A DNA stretch of 25,357 bases from a virus, in the IMG/VR virus record IMGVR_UViG_3300010316_000041, positions 1 through 25,357 of that record; one strand, given 5' to 3'. Shown here in pieces: positions 16,024-22,268 of this stretch (positions are counted from its first letter, which is position 1; each line of letters begins with the position of its first letter). Made by a program: the position numbers and the translations under genes. The notes beneath the pieces are model-generated. The model worked only from the letters and a program-made list of their open reading frames with translations, was not told where the DNA came from and made no database searches.

Positions 16024-16965
16024 ATGGGCGACAGAATCAAAGATGTGGATTTTATAGAAGCGTGGAATCAACTTAAATCCGCATCAGCAGTCAGCAAAAA
16101 ACTCAAACTTGAAGTCAGGGGTGTTTACCTCAGACGCAGACGAATTGAGAACAAATATAAAATACGTTTAGTTGCAGATCACTCTGAAGCTGCGGACTAT
16201 TACGTTCGTGACTACATGAGTCGTATGGATGTAGACATAGACAATGCCACCATCTTTATAGCATCTGACGCACATTACTGGCCTGACGAAGTATCTACAG
16301 CACATCAAGCGTTCGTAAAACTTGTTAAAAAGCACAAGCCTGCAATTATCATAATGAATGGCGATGCCGTAGACGGTTCATCAATCTCACGTTATCCTAA
16401 AGCATCGTGGTCAACAGTTAAAATGCCAACCGTCAAGGAAGAGCTAGAAGCGGTTGCAGATAGGTTAAACGAGATAGAGAAAGTCGCAGGTAACGCTAAA
16501 CTTATTTTTACGCTCGGTAACCACGATATGCGGTTTGAGTCTAAGTTGGCTAACCTTGCACCTGAGTACGAGGGATTGCCAGGCTTTTCTTTGAAAGACC
16601 ATTTCCCACGTTGGCTATTCTGTATGTCAGTTATGGTCAACCGTAACCTTATGATCAAGCATCGGTACAATAATGGCCTTCATGCAACTTACAACAATGC
16701 CCTTAAATCGGGTACGTCAATCGTGACTGGCCATCTACATCGCTTACAAGCCACCATTTTGTCGGATTATAACGGCACTCGTTGGGGGGTTGACACAGGC
16801 ACATTAGCCGAGACAGACGGTGACCACATGGGCTACGGGGAAGATAATCCAAAGAACCATTGTTCAGGATTCGCTGTGTTGTCTATTCGCAACGGTAGAT
16901 TGATTCAACCTGAGTTCTGCGCTGTGCTTGATGGCATTGCTTACTTTAGAGGTCAACCTGTATGA
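16024..16965 (+). CDS. calcineurin-like metallophosphoesterase with N-terminal HTH-like segment
   Basis: 313 residues, SD GGAG. All core motifs of the metallophosphatase fold are present: SDAHYW (D82, H84), NGDAVDG (D114), GNHD (165-168), and GHLH (236-239), with H213/H220 between as extra ligands. Residues 9-45 (FIEAWNQLKSASAVSKKLKL...YLRRRRIENK) look like a DNA-binding HTH, as in other phage phosphoesterases of this type. Probable substrate is a phosphodiester in nucleic acid or a nucleotide; unknown. Odd place: it lies in the lysis region and its stop overlaps the holin-like start (ATGA). Confidence 0.8.
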   Translation: MGDRIKDVDFIEAWNQLKSASAVSKKLKLEVRGVYLRRRRIENKYKIRLVADHSEAADYYVRDYMSRMDVDIDNATIFIASDAHYWPDEVSTAHQAFVKLVKKHKPAIIIMNGDAVDGSSISRYPKASWSTVKMPTVKEELEAVADRLNEIEKVAGNAKLIFTLGNHDMRFESKLANLAPEYEGLPGFSLKDHFPRWLFCMSVMVNRNLMIKHRYNNGLHATYNNALKSGTSIVTGHLHRLQATILSDYNGTRWGVDTGTLAETDGDHMGYGEDNPKNHCSGFAVLSIRNGRLIQPEFCAVLDGIAYFRGQPV

Positions 16966-17231
16966 ATCTAGTTCCTGATGCTCAAAACTGGTCTAAGTGG
17001 TGGTCAATTAGATTGTCTATCTTTGGTGGCTCGTTATTAACCTTTTTGGAGTTATTTCCCCATCATGTCGCTATTGTCATCAATTCTCTCCCATCTCTCG
17101 TTACCGAAAACGTTGGAAACGAAGTCCTCAAAGTCATTGGAATCGTCTGCATCGTTGCAAGCCCAATCGCTCGAGTCATTAAGCAATCAAAACTTGATAA
17201 CGCAAGCGACCAAGCAGATAAAGAGGCATGA
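16962..17231 (+). CDS. putative holin (two-helix membrane protein)
   Basis: 89 residues, start coupled to the phosphoesterase stop (ATGA). Segment WSKWWSIRLSIFGGSLLTFLELF is the entry to a first membrane helix (about 17-36), and VLKVIGIVCIVASPIARVIKQ gives a second (about 55-74). The pattern W+xWxSxRLxxxGxxLxxxxxxxP...xPxxxxxxxxVxxxxxVAxxxARxVKQ is common in genes directly before phage endolysins. A charged C-terminus follows. It overlaps the endolysin frame extensively. Holin role inferred from topology and neighbours. Confidence 0.7.
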   Translation: MNLVPDAQNWSKWWSIRLSIFGGSLLTFLELFPHHVAIVINSLPSLVTENVGNEVLKVIGIVCIVASPIARVIKQSKLDNASDQADKEA

Positions 17232-17625
17232 AGGTTTTGTAAGTAACGCTTATAAGGATAGTCTCGACTATTTAACGATTGGATATGGGCGTTTAATTGA
17301 CAAGTCTAAAGGTGGTGGCATTACAGAGGCAGAGGCAGAGTATCTATTAGCTAATGATGTTAATGGTGTCTACGAGGCTTTGAATCGCTCTATACCTAGC
17401 TTTAAGAATCTAAATGAGCCAAGGCAAGCAGTTTTATTAAACATGGCATTTCAAATGGGTGTGCACGGTCTGATGCAGTTTAAAAGCACACTCAAGCTAA
17501 TTGAGATTGGTGACTATGACGCTGCGGCTGACAATATGCTTAAATCACTTTGGGCAAGCCAAACGCCTAACAGAGCAAAAGAGATGGCAACGCAGATGAG
17601 GACTGGTAAATGGCAATCTGGTTAA
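17194..17625 (+). CDS. T4-type lysozyme endolysin (GH24)
   Basis: 143 residues if started at TTG 17194. Motifs match T4 lysozyme: IKRHEGFVSNAYKDSLDYLT with Glu, Asp (+9) and Thr (+15) as in T4 E11/D20/T26 (here 13, 22, 28), IGYGRLID, then ALLNMAFQMG-like LLNMAFQMG and SQTPNRAKEMATQMRTGKW. It cleaves peptidoglycan glycan strands. No signal or SAR segment, so export needs a holin. The frame is open to ATG 17065, but that start would add 43 Ser/Leu-rich residues read from within the holin gene and has no SD at usable spacing. The catalytic Glu codon overlaps the holin stop, so the start must lie inside the holin gene. Confidence 0.85.
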   Translation: MITQATKQIKRHEGFVSNAYKDSLDYLTIGYGRLIDKSKGGGITEAEAEYLLANDVNGVYEALNRSIPSFKNLNEPRQAVLLNMAFQMGVHGLMQFKSTLKLIEIGDYDAAADNMLKSLWASQTPNRAKEMATQMRTGKWQSG

Positions 17626-17855
17626 GATTCAAAGGCTATCTTATTGCTTTGGCTGGAGCTGTATTGGGCGTTCTAGCGATTTATTTAACAGGTCGCAAGC
17701 AAGGGTATGACTCTGCTGAAAATGCTATGAGAGAGGCTGATAATGCACAAGCAAGGAAAATCGAGGATTTGGCTGACCGTGTGCGTCACGCTGATGGTGA
17801 TAACCGTACCGCTATTGAACGGCTGTCAAAATTTAAAAAGCTCAGAGACCTCTAG
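17610..17855 (+). CDS. Rz: i-spanin (Rz-like)
   Basis: 81 residues, SD GAGGA 7 bases before ATG. N-terminal membrane anchor (residues 8-27, KGYLIALAGAVLGVLAIYLT) then a charged periplasmic coiled coil (GYDSAENAMREADNAQARKI, LADRVRHADGDNRTAIERL). This is the topology of inner-membrane spanins. It is shorter than lambda Rz (153). It overlaps the end of the endolysin gene by 16 bases and contains the start of the o-spanin in another frame. With Rz1 it fuses inner and outer membranes at lysis. Confidence 0.75.
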   Translation: MAIWLRFKGYLIALAGAVLGVLAIYLTGRKQGYDSAENAMREADNAQARKIEDLADRVRHADGDNRTAIERLSKFKKLRDL

Positions 17856-17985
17856 GGCGGTTTGTAGAGAGTTAGAGAGGGACTTGCCTACCTATTCCGT
17901 TAATGACACGCCACAGACCCTAGAATCAGGCGCAAAGTTCATTGAATTGTTTACCGCTGTGTGTAATGTGGCGAACCCTCGATAA
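17743..17985 (+). CDS. Rz1: o-spanin lipoprotein (Rz1-like)
   Basis: 80 residues in a frame different from Rz, sharing 113 bases with it and then running 130 bases beyond. SD GAGAGG 6 bases upstream. A lipoprotein signal (RIWLTVCVTLMVITVPLLNGC) ends in the lipobox LNGC, so C28 is the lipidated residue; Asn at -2 is slightly unusual. The mature part is about 53 residues with one C-pair (RAVCRELERDL, FTAVCNVANPR). Placement after endolysin and Rz is the classic arrangement, and implies a host with an outer membrane. Confidence 0.78.
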   Translation: MHKQGKSRIWLTVCVTLMVITVPLLNGCQNLKSSETSRAVCRELERDLPTYSVNDTPQTLESGAKFIELFTAVCNVANPR

Positions 17986-18044
17986 AGCACGATTTTCTGA
18001 GAATAAATAAACTATTGGGTCGCTGACACCAAACAATTCGCCAC
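17968..18044. terminator. convergent junction with nested inverted repeats
   Basis: Rightward genes end at 17985 and leftward genes at 18067. Across the junction GTGGCGAA (17968-17975) and TTCGCCAC (18037-18044) are perfect inverted repeats, and inside them TTGGGTC-GCT-GACACCAA (18015-18032) folds as a 7-bp stem with one bulged A. T-rich sequence follows on both sides (TTTATTTATT on the minus strand; TATTTTTATTTTTT from 18071 on plus). A bidirectional terminator is the natural reading, though no textbook hairpin plus T-run is exact. Confidence 0.4.
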
Positions 18045-18066
18045 GGTAAAAAAGTATATCAAAAGG

Positions 18067-18414
18067 TTAAGTATTTTTATTTTTTGATGCTAATTCTACA
18101 GCACGAGCAAATTTCATTAAAAAATCATGCACGACGGCATAGTCACCTTTGTCATCTGTGCAATAGACATCAATTGATTCACTAAATTTTATGCACAAAC
18201 CTTTATGAGTAGTTTCCATAATAAATACTGGAGACTGTGAAACATCGTGTGCAAAACCTGCAATTTCATAGTCTGTCAAACTTTTCCATTTACGCTTAGC
18301 TACAGCTTTGTTTTTAGTAGCAGGTGGATTCTCAACTAACTGCATACATGGGTAACATAGCGCAACAGTCAAAAGAAATGATGTATTTTGACAACCTTTA
18401 GATAAACATTTCAT
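18067..18414 (-). CDS. hypothetical protein with N-terminal Cys cluster
   Basis: 115 residues, last gene of the leftward block, start overlapping the upstream stop (ATGA). N-terminal MKCLSKGCQNTSFLLTVALC then CYPCMQL gives C3, C8, C20, C23, a spacing possible for a zinc ribbon. The middle is basic (KNKAVAKRKWKSLTDYEIAG). The rest is a mixed alpha/beta sequence (DYEIAGFAHDVSQSPVFIME, YAVVHDFLMKFARAVELA). No family recognised. The N-terminal stretch is mildly hydrophobic but not a convincing signal peptide. Confidence 0.5.
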   Translation of the reverse strand: MKCLSKGCQNTSFLLTVALCYPCMQLVENPPATKNKAVAKRKWKSLTDYEIAGFAHDVSQSPVFIMETTHKGLCIKFSESIDVYCTDDKGDYAVVHDFLMKFARAVELASKNKNT

Positions 18415-18716
18415 TTGACAATCAGCCTGTTAGATTCACAAAGCCATCCGATACTTTTGCGATGCGCTTCTTCCCACATCTCGACTCTTTCCTGCTTGCT
18501 CATGTCTTTTCCCTGGTCAAGTTCTAGGTGGCAAACGTAACAAAGGAAAGCAATACGGTAGTCGTGTGCCTTTAATCCTCTACCCTTACCGTCTCTTAGT
18601 TGGTTTGAATGAGCCGCCACCACATCATCGTGATTGCTCTTGCCGCAATGCATACACACAGGGCATTCCCGAGCCATGGCAAGCAGTTTAGGATTTCGAT
18701 AGATTCCAGATGACAC
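18411..18716 (-). CDS. HNH-like endonuclease, YbcO/DUF1364 type
   Basis: About 101 residues from GTG 18716, chosen for an AGGAC site 8 bases upstream and because the family motif begins just after it (IYRNPKLLAMARECP). An upstream GTG at 18755 is the alternative and would add 13 residues. Motifs: CPVCMHCGK, DVVAAHSNQLRDGKGRGLKA, FLCYVCHLELDQGK. These match small phage HNH-like proteins (YbcO/DUF1364), with cysteines binding zinc and the AAHSN histidine as catalytic base. In lambdoid phages this gene lies with nin-region genes, as here with NinB. Confidence 0.75.
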   Translation of the reverse strand: MSSGIYRNPKLLAMARECPVCMHCGKSNHDDVVAAHSNQLRDGKGRGLKAHDYRIAFLCYVCHLELDQGKDMSKQERVEMWEEAHRKSIGWLCESNRLIVK

Positions 18717-18897
18717 GAATATTGTCCTGTAATGTTTGTGCGGCTTTTTGACCACGAACTTTGGTAACTGATTCTATGTATAGCTGACGGTCATTTAGCT
18801 TAGTTAGTTTAAGAACATGACGAGCCTCACACCATGCTCGCCACTCCTCTGAGCTTGAATCAATTATCTCACCCAGAGGGGTCTTAACAGGGTTCAA
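18688..18897 (-). CDS. small conserved phage protein (DUF7696-like)
   Basis: 69 residues if begun at TTG 18897, which overlaps the upstream TGA as TTGA. The frame is open further to 19080, but that part is the shadow of the Cys-rich gene, so the long version is rejected; an ATG at 18996 is possible but overlaps that gene by 103 bases. Core: TPLGEIIDSSSEEWRAWCEAR, HVLKLTKLNDRQLYIESV, RGQKAAQTLQDNIRVIW. This TPxGE...SxEWRxxCEARxVLxLxxxxxRxxYLxxVxxxRGxxAAxxL pattern is common in phages (I recall DUF7696). Helical; function unknown. Confidence 0.5.
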   Translation of the reverse strand: MNPVKTPLGEIIDSSSEEWRAWCEARHVLKLTKLNDRQLYIESVTKVRGQKAAQTLQDNIRVIWNLSKS

Positions 18898-19043
18898 TTG
18901 CAAGTCGTATTGCAGTTGCCACCAGCGTAACAGCAAGTCATGCAGTAGACTGTTTTGCCATTGATTGTATAACTGTGACTCGTACAGGCTGCCCATACTG
19001 CGGTAGCTGATAATGATAAAAGGATTGCGGCTAAGATTTTCAT
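18894..19043 (-). CDS. secreted Cys-rich micro-protein
   Basis: 49 residues. The ATG overlaps the NinB stop as ATGA, with AGGA about 8 bases upstream. Residues 1-18 form a signal peptide (MKILAAILLSLSATAVWA, cleavage likely after AWA). The mature 31 residues contain six cysteines (CTSHSYTINGKTVYCMTCCY, then CNTTC), with the pattern C...T.NG+.V.C.TCC...G.C.T.C that recurs in small phage and bacterial proteins. The spacing suggests a disulfide-bonded periplasmic peptide. It is encoded amid recombination genes, which is unexpected. The stop (TGA, 18894-18896) was checked codon by codon. Confidence 0.6.
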   Translation of the reverse strand: MKILAAILLSLSATAVWAACTSHSYTINGKTVYCMTCCYAGGNCNTTCN

Positions 19044-19393
19044 TTGTTGTGTTCCTGAAAAGATAAAACTTCATTAACAAAGTCCGAGAATTCTTCCTTA
19101 GAAAGCTCGGTGGTGGTTGCGTCAGCCTCTACTAACTGACCGTTCGGTAGTTCAATCATGCGACCCGACAAGTACCTTTGCTTGAAGTAGACGTGCCACA
19201 CTTCAGGGGTAAATGCCTTGCCGTTTAAGAACGTACTTTCTGCTATCTCGTGAACAGCAGTCCAGTACAAAGCGTTTTGCTCGGTTGTGCGATTCGCTTG
19301 TTTTATCTCAACCACATAACCATCGGGCGCTTGTGTTACCATTTGAATGACACGAGACCTGTCTGCGGTGAGGGTAACTATTGCCTTTTTCAT
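19040..19393 (-). CDS. ninB: NinB / Orf-type recombination mediator
   Basis: 117 residues, near lambda NinB/Orf (146). Family pattern visible: EIKQANRTTEQNALYWTAVH, TFLNGKAFTPEVWHVYFKQRYL, GQLVEADATTTELSKEEFSDFVNEVL. Lambda Orf is a single-strand DNA-binding mediator that helps annealing protein load in place of RecFOR. Its neighbours here (SSB, ERF annealase, exonuclease) make the same role likely. Starts in ATGA overlap with the preceding gene and ends in ATGA overlap with the Cys-rich peptide. Confidence 0.82.
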   Translation of the reverse strand: MKKAIVTLTADRSRVIQMVTQAPDGYVVEIKQANRTTEQNALYWTAVHEIAESTFLNGKAFTPEVWHVYFKQRYLSGRMIELPNGQLVEADATTTELSKEEFSDFVNEVLSFQEHNK

Positions 19394-19740
19394 CTACGTT
19401 GCACTTTGTAGGTTGCCATAAAGACTAACTTTTTGTTTTTTTCTTGCACCCATTTACGATAATTGATTCTGAATTGACGTCTTTTAACTTCAGTTATGAC
19501 ATGTCCAGTTATGCCTTTATCGAACATTTGTTTAATAGTATTTTTTTGAAAGTAGTCTTTATCAATATCTAAAAAGTGTAAGTAAAGTTCAACATCTTCA
19601 CCAAACAGAAACTCAAAAGCACTTTCTACTATCGGGTTAAGTTTTTTACTTGTTTTGTCGGACATAATCATAGCGTCTAAGATTGCTTGCTTAATGATTG
19701 CACTCAGTAGCCCTTTGTGACCATTGATGTCATCTAGCAT
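19390..19740 (-). CDS. hypothetical helical protein of the recombination block
   Basis: 116 residues from ATG 19740 (AAGGT upstream); an earlier in-frame start at 19773 has no SD. Sequence MLDDINGHKGLLSAIIKQAILDAM, then SAFEFLFGEDVELYLHFLDI, DKDYFQKNTIKQMF and a basic end. The layout (helix, FxxGEDxELYxxxLxIDxxYFxxxxI) recalls small phage regulators that sit near nin genes, but I cannot name a family. Basic C-terminus may bind nucleic acid. It overlaps the winged-helix gene by 11 bases. Confidence 0.45.
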   Translation of the reverse strand: MLDDINGHKGLLSAIIKQAILDAMIMSDKTSKKLNPIVESAFEFLFGEDVELYLHFLDIDKDYFQKNTIKQMFDKGITGHVITEVKRRQFRINYRKWVQEKNKKLVFMATYKVQRR

Positions 19741-20038
19741 GGCGTTGACCTTTACACCAACCAAATGGGTCATGGGCAGGTAGCAATTCCAATAAGTTAC
19801 CCATTTGCATATCGTCTGATTGATGTAACAAGTGTTGATGTTCAGGGGTGATGTACATCCATTTCATAGATTTACCCACACTTTTTTTCCCTTTCATAAT
19901 TAGCTTTTGTTGAATAAGCTGATTCATAATGCAATGAGCGACTCCGCTACTCAACACAAAGGTAGCCATAATGTCCCTACTTGTGCGTGGTTTGTTGCAA
20001 AAGTCAATTATTGGTTGTCGGTCTCTAGCTTTTCTCAT
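19730..20038 (-). CDS. winged-helix/HTH-like protein
   Basis: 102 residues from ATG 20038 with GAGGT 6 bases upstream; a TTG at 20050 is the longer option. RDRQPIIDFCNKPRTSRDIM, ATFVLSSGVAHCIMNQLIQQ and KLIMKGKKSVGKSMKWMYIT give a helix, a turn-helix and a beta wing ending in MYITP, a pattern of winged-helix DNA-binding proteins. The C-terminus is unstructured (HLLHQSDDMQMGNLLELLPA). Overlaps DUF3310 by 14 bases. Could regulate the block or serve replication; no target is known. Confidence 0.55.
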   Translation of the reverse strand: MRKARDRQPIIDFCNKPRTSRDIMATFVLSSGVAHCIMNQLIQQKLIMKGKKSVGKSMKWMYITPEHQHLLHQSDDMQMGNLLELLPAHDPFGWCKGQRHAR

Positions 20039-20240
20039 TTGATACCTCAACTTCTATTAGCTTTTCTATAAAGTGAATGGCTTTTCTCAGGTCATCTACA
20101 CCACCTTTTTTACGCCACCGAGCTAGGTACTTAACAGCTGACCCATCTAAATAGCCCAATTCCCAACTTAAAATTGCATCCCAAGGTTCTATTGAAGTTT
20201 TGTAGTGATTGCCACCAACTTGCTTGCTATTTGCGCTCAT
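20025..20240 (-). CDS. DUF3310 family protein
   Basis: 71 residues with a strong GAGGTGA site. The diagnostic pattern is complete: KQVGGNHYKTSIEPWDAILS, LGYLDGSAVKYLARWRKKGG, DDLRKAIHFIEKLIE. DUF3310 proteins are widespread in phages, often called nucleotide kinase-like from fusion partners, but no activity is shown for the small stand-alone version. Between SSB and the winged-helix gene. Confidence is high for the family and low for any biochemical role. Confidence 0.85.
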   Translation of the reverse strand: MSANSKQVGGNHYKTSIEPWDAILSWELGYLDGSAVKYLARWRKKGGVDDLRKAIHFIEKLIEVEVSNEKS

Positions 20241-20248
20241 ATGTCACC

Positions 20249-20644
20249 TCAAAATGGAATATTATCGTCGATGTCAGCTAATGATTGCTCTACTGGTTTT
20301 GCTACGGTTTGCGGTGCACGTTCAGCCTGTACTTGACTACCAATTAACTCTAAGTCCTCAATCTTGCCAACTAACTTGACACCTTGACCTGACTTGCTTT
20401 CATATGTCTGAATGTTTACATCTGTCAAATAAGCAACAATCTGCCCACCCTTTTTAAGGTACGGTGCAAGTGATTCCGCACGTTTGCCAAAGAGCGTAGC
20501 GTCTACCCATTGAGTAGCACGTTTGCCGTCTGACTGTTTCTTTCCATAACTGAACGCCAGGCTAATGTTAGCGATTGCGTCACCACTTGGTGAGTAGCGT
20601 ACTTCAACGTCTTTGCCTATACGTGCGATTCCTGATGCTTTCAT
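20249..20644 (-). CDS. ssb: single-stranded DNA-binding protein
   Basis: 131 residues. OB-fold SSB pattern: ARIGKDVEVRYSPSGDAIAN, ISLAFSYGKK, TQWVDATLFGKRAESLAPYL, KKGGQIVAYLTDVNIQTYES. The C-terminal tip DIDDNIPF is the acidic protein-interaction tail that recruits partners. It is shorter than host SSBs (about 175), with only a brief linker. Start is ATGA-coupled to the HTH gene. It would coat ssDNA made by the exonuclease and cooperate with ERF and NinB. Confidence 0.9.
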   Translation of the reverse strand: MKASGIARIGKDVEVRYSPSGDAIANISLAFSYGKKQSDGKRATQWVDATLFGKRAESLAPYLKKGGQIVAYLTDVNIQTYESKSGQGVKLVGKIEDLELIGSQVQAERAPQTVAKPVEQSLADIDDNIPF

Positions 20645-20844
20645 GTCGATTCCTTAAGTGAGTAAACTGCGATATTTTTGCCATTATCTAAGCGTTGCAT
20701 ACGTTTTTCTATCTTGTGTCCAGCTTGTTTTAACCTGTAGATTCTTGCTGCTAAACGAAAACAATTGAATTTTTTTAAAGCATCTAATGCTGTCAATTCA
20801 CCGTTTTGTAGTGCTTCAAGGGTCATTTCTTCTTGTGTCATCAT
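20641..20844 (-). CDS. small helix-turn-helix protein (HTH_39-like)
   Basis: 67 residues, ATGA-coupled both to the exonuclease upstream and to SSB downstream. GELTALDALKKFNCFRLAAR, IYRLKQAGHKIEKRMQRL, NGKNIAVYSLKE match a short winged-helix domain (GxxTxxxALxxxGCxRLAARIxxLRxAGxxIxxxxxxxxGKxxAxYxL) common beside phage SSB and recombination genes. Probably binds DNA; regulation of the operon is a reasonable but unproved idea. Confidence 0.7.
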   Translation of the reverse strand: MMTQEEMTLEALQNGELTALDALKKFNCFRLAARIYRLKQAGHKIEKRMQRLDNGKNIAVYSLKEST

Positions 20845-21455
20845 TGCACCTTTTTATAAAGTTCAATAATCTTTGCATCGACCTCTGCTAAAAACTTAAT
20901 AGCTTCAGCCTCTATTTTTGCAACCATTTCGTCATCACGCTCTATACGCACTACAAGCAGTTTTAATCCATCGGGTAACCTTGGGTCAAAGCTAACAAAG
21001 TCACACCACCTGCGACCCGTTACGCTCATCTGAGACATCATCTGTGTAAGGTACTTAGTTGGCGGCTTGCGTGTTTCTATGTACTCTAGGTGTGTAGACG
21101 AATTTGGGCATTTTATCTCTATCAATCCTTCGTCACCTACCAAACCATCAGGGCTACACCCGAAGTTTGCAATAGTAGGGTGGTCAACAAATGGTACTTG
21201 GTCAACAAAGTTATAGCTAAAAACCTCGTATGTGGCTCTAGCTTGTGGCTCTGTTTCGATACCCCAATTCATAGCAGAGTTACTGTAAGAATCGGTCTTG
21301 TTACCTGTTAAACGTTCGGCAATCAGGTCAGCACGTAGGTTCTTGCGTGACATAGACTCACCCGTCTTAACTGTTGCAAGCATATCGGCAACACGTGAGG
21401 CTGTCAGCTTGCCTATTCTGAGCGCCTGCCATTCAGGTGTACCTTGTTCAATCAT
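20841..21455 (-). CDS. YqaJ / lambda-Exo type recombination exonuclease
   Basis: 204 residues. N-terminus QGTPEWQALRIGKLTASRVA is the classic YqaJ/lambda-Exo entry; WGIETEPQARATYE holds the conserved Glu (E68); GCSPDGLVGDEGLIEIKCPN gives D103, E113 and K115, the PD-(D/E)XK metal site (compare D119, E129, K131 in lambda Exo). It resects dsDNA 5' to 3' to give 3' tails for the ERF annealase encoded just before it (8-base overlap). Confidence 0.9.
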   Translation of the reverse strand: MIEQGTPEWQALRIGKLTASRVADMLATVKTGESMSRKNLRADLIAERLTGNKTDSYSNSAMNWGIETEPQARATYEVFSYNFVDQVPFVDHPTIANFGCSPDGLVGDEGLIEIKCPNSSTHLEYIETRKPPTKYLTQMMSQMSVTGRRWCDFVSFDPRLPDGLKLLVVRIERDDEMVAKIEAEAIKFLAEVDAKIIELYKKVQ

Positions 21456-22002
21456 TTTTCACCTCTAGCAGTTCAGCTTTGCGTACATCTTTAGCTTTGC
21501 TGATTTGTGAAAGTAAGGCTTTATTGTCACCAAACAGGGAATAAGAGGCTGTGTAATGGGCTTTTAGTTCGTCTAGTGTGTTACTACCCTGTATAGATTT
21601 AATCGCAATAGAGGCGTCTTGTGGTGCTTTACGTGAACCTGCATTGCCGTCATCATCTTCGGGTGCAATGCCGCAAGCCGCCATCAAGCTGTAGCGTCTA
21701 GCATAAGTTAATGCAGAGCCAAAACCTTGCGGGTCTTGTTTGCTTGCAGGGACAAATAACTTGCCTGATGATAATGTTTCACCTGATTCATGGATAAACA
21801 TTGTTTCAACAGTCACGCCACCTTGCGATTCGTGGTTAAGTTGCATCAACGCTATACCGTGGTTGTTAAGAGCGTCTATGACGGCTTCTACGCAAGCGGC
21901 AAGGTCAGCATATTTAGACTTGAAGTGTGGGTTAGTTGCAGACTTTAATGCAGGGTTAAATTCTTTTTGTGCCTGTACAAAGGCGGTGCATATTTGTTTC
22001 AT
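21448..22002 (-). CDS. erf: ERF-family single-strand annealing protein
   Basis: 184 residues from ATG 22002; a longer version to 22047 would overlap the preceding gene. Family motifs: AFVQAQKEFNPALKSATNPH, FKSKYADLAACVEAV, NHGIALMQLNHES, GSALTYARRYSLMAACGIAP and EDDDGNAG. P22 Erf is the prototype; these form rings on ssDNA and pair complementary strands for recombination and genome circularisation. C-terminus (DELKAHYTASYSLF...SKAKDVRKAELLEV) is a variable helical region. Forms an exonuclease/annealase pair with the next gene. Confidence 0.88.
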   Translation of the reverse strand: MKQICTAFVQAQKEFNPALKSATNPHFKSKYADLAACVEAVIDALNNHGIALMQLNHESQGGVTVETMFIHESGETLSSGKLFVPASKQDPQGFGSALTYARRYSLMAACGIAPEDDDGNAGSRKAPQDASIAIKSIQGSNTLDELKAHYTASYSLFGDNKALLSQISKAKDVRKAELLEVKND

Positions 22003-22009
22003 AATAGTC

Positions 22010-22198
22010 TCAGATAAAGTTAGCGGTAAGTAAGGTAAGAAAAGCAATAAAAGCTATGACATATGCAACGGGCGGTATACGGTTAGCAACTGCATGTTCA
22101 CGAGCGTATTCGCCACCGATGCTTTCACGCAATGTGCGACCTGTAAAGTTTGGGTGGCTGAGGTCGGCAAAGTAACCGTAGTTGTGGTCGTTTTTCAT
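22010..22198 (-). CDS. small protein with C-terminal transmembrane helix
   Basis: 62 residues with a clear AAGGAG site. N-terminal half is polar (NDHNYGYFADLSHPNFTGRT, LRESIGGEYAREHAV), then PVAYVIAFIAFLTLLTANFI is a tail-anchor membrane helix. The ERF start lies 8 bases downstream. No family recognised. It is the first gene after the 70-base gap containing the repeated box at 22249-22266, so it may lead a separate transcript. Confidence 0.5.
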   Translation of the reverse strand: MKNDHNYGYFADLSHPNFTGRTLRESIGGEYAREHAVANRIPPVAYVIAFIAFLTLLTANFI

Positions 22199-22248
22199 TT
22201 TAATCTCCTTGTGAAACTAAATATTAACGGTGTGTTGGAAATAAATAC

Positions 22249-22266
22249 ATAGGTATTTACCCTTAT
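22249..22266 (-). promoter_or_regulatory. 18-base box shared with 25248-25265; overlapping palindrome
   Basis: ATAGGTATTTACCCTTAT matches ATAGGTACTTTCCCTAAT at 25248-25265 at 15 of 18 positions. Read on the minus strand the shared form is AGGGnAAnTACCTAT, pointing into leftward genes in both cases (51 and 89 bases before the next ATG). It also overlaps a 7-bp palindrome, TAAATAC-ATAG-GTATTTA (22242-22259), absent from the other copy. An operator or promoter element controlling the leftward operon is likely. Confidence 0.45.
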
Positions 22267-22268
22267 TG

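Noticed and set aside
18898-19080. Upstream extension of the leftward frame 18688-19080 as a 130-residue gene
   Set aside because: This part lies over the signal-peptide Cys-rich gene, whose ATGA coupling, SD and signal sequence are better supported; the conserved part of the downstream protein begins only near 18890.
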